Below, in pieces: positions 7,830-16,485 of a DNA stretch of 64,000 bases. Below the pieces are notes generated by a model that saw nothing but the letters and a program-made list of their open reading frames with translations, ran no database searches and was not told where the DNA came from. Each line of letters begins with the position of its first letter. The stretch's first letter is position 1. The stretch comes from Pedobacter nyackensis (GTDB taxonomy: Bacteria; Bacteroidota; Bacteroidia; Sphingobacteriales; Sphingobacteriaceae): NCBI RefSeq assembly GCF_900176505.1, contig NZ_FWYB01000003.1:62001-126000 (forward strand), in the 5' to 3' direction. Both the position numbers and the translations under genes were made by a program.

Positions 7830-9722
7830 ATGTGTGGAGTAGCTGGAATATTTAATTTAAACGGGGCACCTATTGCGAGGCAAACAATAAAAAAAATGGC
7901 TGATACCATGGCCCACAGAGGCCCAGATGGGGAAGGTTTTTTTATTGAGAATAATATTGCTTTGGCGCATCGGCGTTTAGCAATTTTAGATGTTTCAGAA
8001 AGAGGGGCGCAGCCTATGTCTTCCCATGATGGTGATTGGGTGATTAGTTTTAATGGTTGTATTTACAATTATTTAGAACTTCAACAGGAATTACGTTCCA
8101 AAGGGCATTCTTTTGTTTCAACGAGTGATACGGAAGTGATTTCAGAAGGATTGGCCGCTTATGGGCCATCTTTTTTTGAACGTTTAAATGGAATGTTCGT
8201 AGTTGCGGCATGGCATAAAAAGGAGAATACATTATACCTGAGCCGGGATCGGTTTGGGGTTAAGCCACTATATTATTGGTTTAATCATAAAAGTCTTGTT
8301 TTTGCTTCAGAGGTGAAAGCAATCATTGCCCACCCAGATTACAAGATTGGTGTGGACCTTGACGCTTTGAACCAATACTTTACGTTTCAAAACGTATTTA
8401 CATATAATACCTTGTTTAAAGGGGTAACGATGTTACCCCCTGCAAATACAGTTAAAATCAATAGCCTTTCGAACCATGTTCATCACTATTCCTGGTGGGA
8501 TTACAATTTTACCGAACCAGACAATAACATGTCTTTTGATGAGGCTAAAGAAGAAACAAAAAGGTTGTTTTCAAATGCTGTAGCAAGGCAAATGGTTTCA
8601 GATGTTCCGGTTGGTTCTTACTTGTCTGGTGGAATGGACTCAGGTTCTATTGCTGCTGTGGCTTCGAAACATGTAAGTCGTTTAACTACTTTTACTGCCG
8701 GATTTGATATGTCAGAAGTGACTGGTGTCGAAGCGAATTACGATGAACGAAGAGATGCTGAGCTCATGGCGAATCATTTTAAAACAGAGCATTATGAGCA
8801 AGTTATAAATGCGGGTGATCTGAGCTGGTCTCTGCCTAGGTTAGTTTATCATCTGGAAGACTTAAGGGTAGGTATGAGCTATCCGAATTATTATATCAGC
8901 AGATTAGCTTCAAAATTTGTTAAAGTCTGTCTGCAGGGTACCGGAGGAGATGAATTGTATGGAGGTTATCCCTGGAGATACTATCGGGTTTTCAAATCCC
9001 TGAATCAATCCGAATTCTTCGATAATTATTATGGGTTCTGGCAACGTTTGGTTGCAGATGAGGATAAAAAACGATTGTTTACTAAAGATGTGTTTTCAAA
9101 AATTGATTTGAGAGGACCACGGGATGTGTTTGAAAGGGTATTCACATTTAATGAAAAACTAAAATACGATACACCCGAACATCATATTGAAAATAGTCTG
9201 TATTTTGAAATAAAGACCTTCCTGCCAGGTCTATTACTAGTAGGGGATAAGTTGGCGATGGCAAGTGGCCTGGAAGAAAGGTTTCCTTTCCTTGATAATG
9301 ACCTGGTAAACTTTTCTCAAAAAATTCCTGTTAGACATAAACTGGGGAACCTTGAGAACAGATTAAAAATCGATGAGAATTCCTATGGAGATAAACGTAA
9401 AACTTATCAGGAATTTGATGATGGAAAGAATGTTCTGAGAAAGGCAATGATGGATTTTCTACCTGAAAGAATTATAAACAGAAAAAAACAGGGCTTCTCT
9501 GCACCGGATGAGTCATGGTATCGCGGAGAGAATGCACAATACATTAAAGACTTGTTATTAAGTAAAAAAACAGTATCATCAGAGTTTATTGATCCGGCAT
9601 ATGTTGAACATATTATTCATGAACACATGGATAAAAGAATAAACCACAGGTTACTAATCTGGAGCTTTATGAATTTTGAATGGTGGTGTAAGATATTTTT
9701 GAACAATGAAAAGTTTGACTAG
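7830..9722 (+). CDS. Glutamine-dependent asparagine synthetase-like amidotransferase (copy 1)
   Basis: A 630-residue AsnB-type protein. It starts MCGVAGIF, so the N-terminal nucleophile Cys2 of the class II glutaminase domain is present, followed by AHRGPDGEG and SFNGCIYNY. The C-terminal synthetase domain carries the ATP PP-loop as SYLSGGMDSGS and the GTGGDELYGGYPWRY block. In polysaccharide loci such enzymes (for example WbpS in P. aeruginosa O6) convert a uronic-acid carboxyl to a carboxamide instead of making asparagine. The ATG directly follows the stop of the aminotransferase gene, and its end overlaps the next gene by 17 bases, which supports a polymer-related role. A second, different AsnB-type gene lies at 17645-19468. 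Confidence 0.88.
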   Translation: MCGVAGIFNLNGAPIARQTIKKMADTMAHRGPDGEGFFIENNIALAHRRLAILDVSERGAQPMSSHDGDWVISFNGCIYNYLELQQELRSKGHSFVSTSDTEVISEGLAAYGPSFFERLNGMFVVAAWHKKENTLYLSRDRFGVKPLYYWFNHKSLVFASEVKAIIAHPDYKIGVDLDALNQYFTFQNVFTYNTLFKGVTMLPPANTVKINSLSNHVHHYSWWDYNFTEPDNNMSFDEAKEETKRLFSNAVARQMVSDVPVGSYLSGGMDSGSIAAVASKHVSRLTTFTAGFDMSEVTGVEANYDERRDAELMANHFKTEHYEQVINAGDLSWSLPRLVYHLEDLRVGMSYPNYYISRLASKFVKVCLQGTGGDELYGGYPWRYYRVFKSLNQSEFFDNYYGFWQRLVADEDKKRLFTKDVFSKIDLRGPRDVFERVFTFNEKLKYDTPEHHIENSLYFEIKTFLPGLLLVGDKLAMASGLEERFPFLDNDLVNFSQKIPVRHKLGNLENRLKIDENSYGDKRKTYQEFDDGKNVLRKAMMDFLPERIINRKKQGFSAPDESWYRGENAQYIKDLLLSKKTVSSEFIDPAYVEHIIHEHMDKRINHRLLIWSFMNFEWWCKIFLNNEKFD

Positions 9723-10218
9723 GATACAATCTTTATTCACGAGATTTTTTCGATTTAAACGTAGTCTTATACGGAATAAATACAATAGGGCATTACCTTT
9801 AAATGAACTTTTAACCGATCGATGGGAAAAAGCAAAGTTCTTAGGTTTTGGACAAGGAACCAGTGTTTATGATTCTTCTTTGATTATAGGAGATGTTGTA
9901 ATTGCTGAAAATACCTGGGTTGGACCATTTACAGTAATTGATGGAAGTGGTGGTGTTGAAATTGGCAGTAACTGTTCCATCTCAGCGGGTGTTCAGATCT
10001 ATTCTCATGATTCTGTTAACTGGGCAATTTCGGGAGGAGACAAGCCTTATGAATATGGCCCAGTGAAAATTGGTAATAATTGTTACATTGGCCCAAATGT
10101 TGTAATTACTAAAGGGGTTGAAATAGGTGATGGGGTAATAATAGGAGCGAATAGTTTCGTGAATAAATCATTCGGTTCAAAAAGTAAAATAGCAGGTAAT
10201 CCTGCAAAGCAAATTTAA
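9706..10218 (+). CDS. Hexapeptide-repeat acyltransferase
   Basis: A 170-residue left-handed beta-helix acyltransferase. Repeats begin near residue 55 (IIGDVVIAENTWVGPF) and continue through VKIGNNCYIGPN, EIGDGVIIGAN to the terminal AGNPAKQI, where the protein stops without the C-terminal helix many relatives carry. A histidine in IYSHDS (near residue 104) is at the usual catalytic-base position. The basic N-terminus (MKSLTRIQSLFTRFFRFKRS) may associate with the membrane. The start overlaps the AsnB-like gene by 17 bases. It most likely acetylates an amino or hydroxyl group of a sugar intermediate; substrate unknown. Confidence 0.85.
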   Translation: MKSLTRIQSLFTRFFRFKRSLIRNKYNRALPLNELLTDRWEKAKFLGFGQGTSVYDSSLIIGDVVIAENTWVGPFTVIDGSGGVEIGSNCSISAGVQIYSHDSVNWAISGGDKPYEYGPVKIGNNCYIGPNVVITKGVEIGDGVIIGANSFVNKSFGSKSKIAGNPAKQI

Positions 10219-10229
10219 AGTAGGGAAAA

Positions 10230-11363
10230 ATGAAAGTTTGTACAAGGTGTATTTATGATGAACGTGTAGCAAGTATAACTTTTGATGATCAGGGAGTCTG
10301 CAATTACTGTAAACAAATTGATGATCTGAAAATTCAATATAACACAGGCGAGAAGAAAGGCGAAGAAGAGCTGATGAGTATCGTTGATCGGATTAAAGAG
10401 GATGGGAAAGGTAAAAAATATGACTGTGTAATTGGAGTAAGCGGTGGTACTGATTCTTCTTATATGGTGTATTTAGCACTTAAGTGGGGGTTACGACCGC
10501 TCGCTGTTCACTATGATAATACCTGGAACTCGGCGATAGCTACTGAAAATATCAGAAAAGTACTGGGTAAATTAAAAGTGGACTTATATACACATGTTAC
10601 CGATAACAAGGAGGCGGACGATATTTTTAAGTCATTTCTATATGCCAGTGTAGCTGAGATTGAAGCATCGACTGATTTGGCTCTGGCTGAAACGATGTAT
10701 AGAGCAGCAGCTAAATATAATTTAAAGTATGTTTTAGAAGGACATTCTTTTGTCACTGAAGGTATTACTCCCGTAGGACGGAATTATTTTGATGGAAAGT
10801 ATATCAAGTCCATCCATAACATGTTTGGTAAAAGGAAGATAAAGACCTATCCTTTAATGACATTCGCGAAATTCATGAAATGGACTTTGTTTAAAAGGAT
10901 AAAAAAGATAAGGCCTTTCTGGTACCTGGACTATAATAAGCAACAAGCAAGGGAATTTTTAGAAAAAGAATATGGATGGACCTATTATGGAGGTCACCAT
11001 CTTGAAAACAGAATGACTGCTTTTTTTCACAGTTATTATATGCCGGAAAAATTTAATACTGATTTCAGGAACAATACACTCTCCGCTTTAGTTCGAAATG
11101 GTGAAATGAAAAGAGAGGAGGCATTAAGACTTTACAGCGAACCGCCACACCTGGAAAATGAATTATTGGCCTATTTTAAGAAACGTCTTGAACTTAGCGA
11201 AGAAGAGTTTACCAGAATAATGAATTTGCCAACTAAATCATGGAAAGAGTATCCGACTTATAAAAAAAGGTTTGAGAGACTGCGTCCCTTGTTCTTTATT
11301 CTGGCTAAGAAGAACCTGGTCCCTATGAGTTTCTATTTAAAGTATTGTTTTCCATCTAAATAA
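10230..11363 (+). CDS. wbpG: N-acetyl sugar amidotransferase (WbpG/PseA/LegG family)
   Basis: A 377-residue ATP PP-loop enzyme. The N-terminus has two CxxC pairs (Cys4/Cys7 and Cys24/Cys27), typical of the family, followed by the ATP-binding VSGGTDSSYM near residue 72. WbpG-type enzymes activate the carbonyl of a sugar N-acetyl group and add ammonia to form an acetamidino group. The ammonia comes from the HisH2/HisF2 pair, which is encoded immediately downstream with gaps of two and three bases. In P. aeruginosa O5 the same trio makes the acetamidino group of the 2,3-diacetamido mannuronic acid residue, consistent with the wbpE/D/B genes at the start of this locus. Confidence 0.92.
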   Translation: MKVCTRCIYDERVASITFDDQGVCNYCKQIDDLKIQYNTGEKKGEEELMSIVDRIKEDGKGKKYDCVIGVSGGTDSSYMVYLALKWGLRPLAVHYDNTWNSAIATENIRKVLGKLKVDLYTHVTDNKEADDIFKSFLYASVAEIEASTDLALAETMYRAAAKYNLKYVLEGHSFVTEGITPVGRNYFDGKYIKSIHNMFGKRKIKTYPLMTFAKFMKWTLFKRIKKIRPFWYLDYNKQQAREFLEKEYGWTYYGGHHLENRMTAFFHSYYMPEKFNTDFRNNTLSALVRNGEMKREEALRLYSEPPHLENELLAYFKKRLELSEEEFTRIMNLPTKSWKEYPTYKKRFERLRPLFFILAKKNLVPMSFYLKYCFPSK

Positions 11364-11365
11364 TT

Positions 11366-11980
11366 ATGATTACTATAGTTGATTACGGAATGGGGAATCT
11401 TGGCTCAGTAGCCAATATGTTTAAAAAGATAGGTGCTACTACTGAGATAACCGGAGATCTGGAAAGAATAAAAAACGCAGAGAAAATTTTGTTACCTGGT
11501 GTTGGGGCATTTGATGCTGCAATAAAAAGAATCGATGAAGGAGGGTTCAGGTCTGTTCTTAACCAAAAAGCTTTGGAAGATAAGATCCCAGTATTGGGTA
11601 TTTGTTTGGGTATGCAATTGCTTACCCGGAAGAGTGAGGAAGGAGAGTTAGCTGGTTTAGGATGGATCCCTGCCGACACTTTGAAGTTTTCCTTTAAAAG
11701 GGAAGAGAATTTGAAAGTACCACATATGGGCTGGAACCGTGTATATGAAGTTAATTCATCTCGGATTATACAAAATATGCCTGAAGAACCAAGATTTTAT
11801 TTTGTTCATTCTTATTTTGTTAGGGCGGATAAGGATGATAATGTATTAATGCGGACACATTTTGGACATGATTTTGACGCGGTTATTACCAATGGTTCAA
11901 ATATTTTTGGAGCTCAATTCCATCCTGAAAAAAGCCATAAGTTTGGAATGAAACTATTCGAAAACTTTGCTAAACTTTAA
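11366..11980 (+). CDS. hisH2: HisH-type glutaminase subunit, polysaccharide paralogue (HisH2)
   Basis: A 204-residue class I glutamine amidotransferase. The nucleophile cysteine is in GICLGMQLL (near residue 79) and the His/Glu pair in FHPEKSHKFG near the C-terminus, so the glutaminase triad is intact. N-terminal MITIVDYGMGNLGSV is the standard HisH start. It lies between wbpG and hisF2 and no other his genes are present, so it is the paralogue that feeds ammonia to sugar amidination rather than a histidine-biosynthesis enzyme. Family call is certain; the pathway assignment rests on the neighbours and on the altered HisF partner. Confidence 0.92.
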   Translation: MITIVDYGMGNLGSVANMFKKIGATTEITGDLERIKNAEKILLPGVGAFDAAIKRIDEGGFRSVLNQKALEDKIPVLGICLGMQLLTRKSEEGELAGLGWIPADTLKFSFKREENLKVPHMGWNRVYEVNSSRIIQNMPEEPRFYFVHSYFVRADKDDNVLMRTHFGHDFDAVITNGSNIFGAQFHPEKSHKFGMKLFENFAKL

Positions 11981-11983
11981 TAC

Positions 11984-12745
11984 ATGTTACAAACAAGAGT
12001 AATTCCATGCCTCCAACTAATTGGAGATAGTTTAGTGAAAACGGTAAAATTTAAAAAACCGGGCTATATTGGTGATCCAATTAATACAGTTCGGATCTTT
12101 AATGAGCTTGAGGTTGATGAACTTTGCTTCTTGGATATCAGGGCGACCCTTGAAAATAGAAATCCAGATTTTGATATACTTCACCAAATTGCTGATGAAT
12201 GCTTTATGCCTTTAGCTTATGGAGGAGGGGTGAAGGACGCAACAACGGCACAACGAATATTATCTATTGGTTTTGAAAAAATAATTATTAATAGCGTGAT
12301 TCTTCAGAGGCCAGATATCATTGGAGAAATTGCAGCACATTCTGGTGTCCAGAGTGTGGTTGCATCTGTTGATGTGAAAAAGAACATCTGGGGAAAATAC
12401 CAGGTATTTAGTCAGGATGGCACAAAAAAAGAAGATAAAGATCTGATCTCCTGGGTTCAAAAATTAGAAGAACTTGGCGCAGGAGAAATTTTGTTGACAT
12501 CTATGGATAAAGATGGTACATGGGAAGGCTTTGATATCGAGTTGGTTAGACAGGTGACGAATTCTGTTTCCATTCCTGTGATTGCGAATGGAGGTGCTGG
12601 TAGTATTGCCGACATCGAAAATGTCGTGAAACAAGCACATGCCTCTGCCGTAGCATTAGGAAGTATGGTTGTATATCAAAAGAAAGGCCTTGGAGTTCTT
12701 GTTAATTTTCCTGATAAAGAAAAATTAAGCAATGTTTTATCATGA
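11984..12745 (+). CDS. hisF2: HisF-type subunit, polysaccharide paralogue (HisF2/WbuZ)
   Basis: A 253-residue TIM-barrel protein of the HisF family. In histidine-pathway HisF the first strand carries the catalytic Asp11 (CLDVKDG). Here the segment reads VIPCLQLIGDSLVKT, with Gln at residue 11. The second catalytic Asp appears kept in VASVDVKKN. Loss of Asp11 argues against imidazole-glycerol-phosphate cyclisation and for the conduit role known for HisF2/WbuZ proteins, passing ammonia from HisH2 to WbpG. The stop overlaps the next ATG by four bases (ATGA), so the following glycosyltransferase is translationally coupled. Confidence 0.92.
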   Translation: MLQTRVIPCLQLIGDSLVKTVKFKKPGYIGDPINTVRIFNELEVDELCFLDIRATLENRNPDFDILHQIADECFMPLAYGGGVKDATTAQRILSIGFEKIIINSVILQRPDIIGEIAAHSGVQSVVASVDVKKNIWGKYQVFSQDGTKKEDKDLISWVQKLEELGAGEILLTSMDKDGTWEGFDIELVRQVTNSVSIPVIANGGAGSIADIENVVKQAHASAVALGSMVVYQKKGLGVLVNFPDKEKLSNVLS

Positions 12746-13935
12746 AAATTGCATTAGTTGGGAATTTAAATAATAATTTTAGTTCAATCGCCAGATATTT
12801 ACTGGATGAAGGTTTAGACGCATCTCTATATAGATTCGAAAATGAACCGGATCATTTTGCACCCGAGCAGGATATGTTTATAAATGTGCTTGCGGATCGA
12901 ACGTATATTTTACCTTTCTGTAAGACTATCGATATTTTTAACGGTAATTTGAGATCACTACGATTAGAATTTGATAAATATGATCTGGTTATTGGTTGTG
13001 GATATTTACCTGCATGGTTTAGTAAAATAGGTAAAAGGCTAGATGTCTTTATTCCTTATGGATCTGATATTTATAGCGCTCCATTTTTCAAATTCACACT
13101 TAACCCTAAATATTTTATAGGAAATTTAATTTTCAGCAAACATCAGAAAGAGGGGATTCGAAATACATGCTTTACTATGTTGGAAATCCAATCTGATCTT
13201 ACGGAGCATCAAATATTGAAGATTGGCTTAAAAGGTAAAAGAGTCAAAACCTCCGTTCCAATGATTCACCTGCCAACATATCAAAATATTTCTGAAGAAA
13301 ACTTAAAAAAACTACAGTTTTACCCACAGTATAAAGCATTGCGGGAAAAGTACGATTTAATCATTTTCCATCATTCGCGCCATTCATGGTTTAATCCTGA
13401 GGATTTAAATGAACAAAAAGGGAATGACCGTTTGTTTAATGGGTTTGCCCTGTTTTTAAAAAATAATCCTGAGTGCAAAGCCGCAATTATTACACTTGAC
13501 TATGGAAAGGATGTAGATAAGTCCAAAGAACTGATCTCAGACCTGGGAATTGCCAAAGAAGTTTATTGGTTTCCCAAGCAATCGAGAAAAGAAATCATGG
13601 TAGGAATCAGTTTTGCAGATATTGTAGTTGCTGAACTTCATGGGGATTATAACTTATATGGAACGGTGGTAGAAGGCCTTGTTTGCGGAAAGACCATTAT
13701 GCAATATAGAGATGAAAATAAGCATAGGAACGCTTATGATAAAGGTTTGCATCCGGCGCTTATTGCAAATAGCCCTGAAACAGTATATGAGCAACTTTCT
13801 ATATTTAATAACAATAAAGCATTCTATGCTTCCGAGGGCCTAAAAGGACTTAGTTGGTATAAAGAGAACATTGTTCTACCTTTTAAGGAGGCTATCAATT
13901 ATATTCTTAAACAAAAAAATGAGCGATCAAATTAA
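12742..13935 (+). CDS. Putative glycosyltransferase (GT-B type, WbpH position)
   Basis: A 397-residue soluble protein starting MKIALVGNLNNNFSSIARYL, a Rossmann-like N-terminus. A central IIFHHSRHSWF segment and the C-terminal VVAELHGDYNLYGTVVEGL block suggest a GT-B glycosyltransferase, but the usual GT4 E-x7-E motif is not clear, so the family is less certain than for the other transferases here. It overlaps hisF2 by four bases and the flippase by 17. In P. aeruginosa O5 the gene next to the wbpG/hisH2/hisF2 trio is also a glycosyltransferase (wbpH), so it may add the amidinated sugar. Confidence 0.65.
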   Translation: MKIALVGNLNNNFSSIARYLLDEGLDASLYRFENEPDHFAPEQDMFINVLADRTYILPFCKTIDIFNGNLRSLRLEFDKYDLVIGCGYLPAWFSKIGKRLDVFIPYGSDIYSAPFFKFTLNPKYFIGNLIFSKHQKEGIRNTCFTMLEIQSDLTEHQILKIGLKGKRVKTSVPMIHLPTYQNISEENLKKLQFYPQYKALREKYDLIIFHHSRHSWFNPEDLNEQKGNDRLFNGFALFLKNNPECKAAIITLDYGKDVDKSKELISDLGIAKEVYWFPKQSRKEIMVGISFADIVVAELHGDYNLYGTVVEGLVCGKTIMQYRDENKHRNAYDKGLHPALIANSPETVYEQLSIFNNNKAFYASEGLKGLSWYKENIVLPFKEAINYILKQKNERSN

Positions 13936-15412
13936 TAAATTAAGATCATCTAATACTGCAGGTCGGTTTAAATTGTTGATGAAAGATTCTTTTGTCTTCG
14001 GTGGATTAAGTGCGTTTACCAAGTTTTTTTCTCTTTTTTTAACGCCCATTTTAACCAGACTTTTAACTAAGGATCAGTATGGTAGCATGGATATTCTCAA
14101 CCCGATAATGGGAATTGCTGCGACTGTAATTATCTGCGGTATGGACAGCGCCGTTGCCAGGTTCTATTATAAAACAGAAGAGGTTGCTGAAAGAAAACAG
14201 ATCATCAGTAATGGGTTTTGGGTACAGATCATTGTTAGTTTATTTGTAACAAGCTTGCTGTTTTTTTTTAAGAAGCCTTTACTGGAATGGTATTTAGGTG
14301 ATAGTTATCATCCTGTTCAGGAATCCTACCTGAATATGATCATCTTAATTATCCTTTTTTCGGCACCGATTAGATATGCACAAAACCTTTTAATTTGGAT
14401 TTTTAAACGAAAGCAATACGTTATCTTATCCGTAGGTTATATCAGCTCAAATTTCATTGGGATGATTGTGGCGATCTATTTATATGAAGATAAGGTTCTT
14501 GGCGTATTTGTAGGACAGGTGATCCCTGCTTTGTTTTTTGCAGGCATAGCACTTTTTTTTATTAAGGATAATCTTGCTTTCAAGATCAATAAGGAAGTCT
14601 TATTTCCAATGCTTAAATATGGGGCGCCACTCTTAATTGTGGCTTTTATTCCCGCATTAGTCCCGTCTCTGGATAGATTTATGATCAATAAATACCTCGG
14701 TTTATCGCAAGTTGCTACTTATGGGATTGGTTACAGGGTTGCATCACTGATAGCAATTCCGATAATGAGCATAAATACTGCATTGGGACCTTTCATGCTG
14801 GCATTACATAAAGAGAAGAATGCAGAGAAGCTGTTCAATCTACTTGCCTATTGCATTATTATTTTTATTTCCATCTTGATAATGGGAATGGTAATTGTTG
14901 CACCCTACATAATTAAGATTTTGGCTACTTCCGCGTATCTTCCCGGACTAATCGTAGTCATACCACTAAGTTTTTATTTTTTAACTGAGATGCTTAGGTC
15001 CATTGGTGCCGTGGGGATAGATTTGTCTATGAAGACCTATTGGAATTTGATTCTGTATCCTATCGCATTATTGATTTTATTTAGTTTGCTAACCATAATG
15101 ACTAAACATTTTGGTATTGTCGGCGCGGCTAATGCACTGATGGTTTCTTCTCTTTTAAGTTTTTTAATATTTACTTTTGTAGGTACACAGTTATACCCTT
15201 TTAAATATAATCTATTCAAAAAAGTTATGGTTTTGGTATTTGCATACGCATTTTCATTATTAATATTAAATTTTGGACATTTATTGGGTAATACACTAGC
15301 TTTTATCACGCTTTTTACATTTGTAATCCTGTCCTATAATTTATTTTTAACAAAGGCTGAAAGGTCACAAATAGTTTCAGTTATTAGAACAAAATTCCTA
15401 AATAAAGGATGA
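13919..15412 (+). CDS. wzx: Polysaccharide flippase (Wzx-like, MATE/PST family)
   Basis: A 497-residue membrane protein with about 12-14 predicted transmembrane segments. The N-terminal KDSFVFGGLSAFTKFFSLFL and ILTRLLTKDQYGSMDIL blocks are typical of polysaccharide transporters. An in-frame TTG exists at 13871, but the ATG at 13919 (MSDQINKLRS) gives the more usual short N-terminal tail and still overlaps the previous gene by 17 bases. It would flip the undecaprenyl-linked repeat unit to the periplasmic face for polymerisation. It overlaps the following GT4 gene by four bases (ATGA). Confidence 0.9.
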   Translation: MSDQINKLRSSNTAGRFKLLMKDSFVFGGLSAFTKFFSLFLTPILTRLLTKDQYGSMDILNPIMGIAATVIICGMDSAVARFYYKTEEVAERKQIISNGFWVQIIVSLFVTSLLFFFKKPLLEWYLGDSYHPVQESYLNMIILIILFSAPIRYAQNLLIWIFKRKQYVILSVGYISSNFIGMIVAIYLYEDKVLGVFVGQVIPALFFAGIALFFIKDNLAFKINKEVLFPMLKYGAPLLIVAFIPALVPSLDRFMINKYLGLSQVATYGIGYRVASLIAIPIMSINTALGPFMLALHKEKNAEKLFNLLAYCIIIFISILIMGMVIVAPYIIKILATSAYLPGLIVVIPLSFYFLTEMLRSIGAVGIDLSMKTYWNLILYPIALLILFSLLTIMTKHFGIVGAANALMVSSLLSFLIFTFVGTQLYPFKYNLFKKVMVLVFAYAFSLLILNFGHLLGNTLAFITLFTFVILSYNLFLTKAERSQIVSVIRTKFLNKG

Positions 15413-16485
15413 AAGTAGCTTTTTTTATATTTCATCTTAGAAGTGGTGGCGCTGAACGTGTGATTACAACTCTTGCAAATAACTTTGTTAACAGTAATAA
15501 TGAAGTAAAGATATATACTGTATCTGAAGAAGCTTCTTTTTATCCATTAGATGAAAAGGTAATGCATGTTAAATTTGGTTTAAGGTTTTTGGGAGTTTTA
15601 AGAAAGCTTAATTTCATCAACAGCCTGCTGTCCTTATACACGAATCTTAAAAAAGATCGTCCTGATGTTCTGATTTCTTTTATTGATAAGAACAACTTAA
15701 TGGCAATTATTGCATGTCTGATGCTTAAAATACCTGTGATTATATCAGAAAGGTCAAATCCGGAAAAGTATAATCATGGAAAAGTGCTCATGCTTGGCTT
15801 TAAGCTTTTATATAAAAAGGCGAGTCTTATTGCACTTCAGACAAATGCTGTAGCTAAGAGTTTTTACAGATTGAATATTAAACTTCCTGAAATTGCTGTT
15901 CTACCCAATCCTCTTGGTTCGGGGTTTATAGATAACAATATCTCCATCAATAAAAAGAAAGTGATTTTGTCTGTAGGAAGATTATCTCAGGAGAAAGGAC
16001 ATGATATTTTATTGAAGGCCTTAACCGGAATCAAACTTGAGGGATGGATCGTAAAGATTGTGGGTGATGGACCTTTATTCCGTCAGTATCGGGAATATAT
16101 TGATAACCATGGTTTATCTGAATTTGTAAGTCTTGAGGGGCGGAAAACAAACGTTGTTGATTATTATGATGAGGCAAAGATATTCGTCTTGCCATCAAGA
16201 TTCGAGGGATTCCCAAATGCGATAGCAGAGGCCATGTCAAGAGGTTGTATGGTAATCTCTTCTGATTGTGAATATGGACCTTCGGAAATCATTAATCAGG
16301 GAGTGAACGGCTTTTTGTTTCCTTTAGAGGATGCAGAATCGTTAAGGACCTACATAAATGAAGCATGCAATACTGACGATGCGATCGGAATTTCTAACCA
16401 GGCTTTAAATACAGCAATGAAATATGACGCAGATATTATCAGCCGGGAATGGATGAACATTATAGAGAAGGTGGCTAAATGTTAA
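15409..16485 (+). CDS. GT4 glycosyltransferase
   Basis: A 358-residue GT-B enzyme. N-terminal FHLRSGGAERVITTLANNF is the acceptor-side motif common in this group, ILSVGRLSQEKGHDILLKA starts the nucleotide-sugar domain, and RFEGFPNAIAEAMSRG with EYGPSEII gives the E-x7-E donor motif. It probably adds one sugar of the repeat unit at the cytoplasmic face. The start overlaps the flippase stop by four bases and the end overlaps the polymerase candidate by seven. Donor and acceptor cannot be read from sequence. Confidence 0.9.
   Translation: MKVAFFIFHLRSGGAERVITTLANNFVNSNNEVKIYTVSEEASFYPLDEKVMHVKFGLRFLGVLRKLNFINSLLSLYTNLKKDRPDVLISFIDKNNLMAIIACLMLKIPVIISERSNPEKYNHGKVLMLGFKLLYKKASLIALQTNAVAKSFYRLNIKLPEIAVLPNPLGSGFIDNNISINKKKVILSVGRLSQEKGHDILLKALTGIKLEGWIVKIVGDGPLFRQYREYIDNHGLSEFVSLEGRKTNVVDYYDEAKIFVLPSRFEGFPNAIAEAMSRGCMVISSDCEYGPSEIINQGVNGFLFPLEDAESLRTYINEACNTDDAIGISNQALNTAMKYDADIISREWMNIIEKVAKC

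Noticed and set aside
7830..9722. Ordinary asparagine synthetase
   Set aside because: Possible by sequence alone, but placement between overlapping polysaccharide genes and the second copy in the same locus favour sugar amidation.
11366..12745. HisH/HisF as histidine biosynthesis genes
   Set aside because: No other his genes nearby, HisF has Gln at position 11, and both follow a WbpG gene.
13871..13918. TTG start for the flippase at 13871 with an AAGGAGG-like sequence at 13885-13891
   Set aside because: The AAGGAGG sequence lies downstream of that TTG and 27 bases before the ATG at 13919, too far for either; the short N-terminus from the ATG fits the family better.
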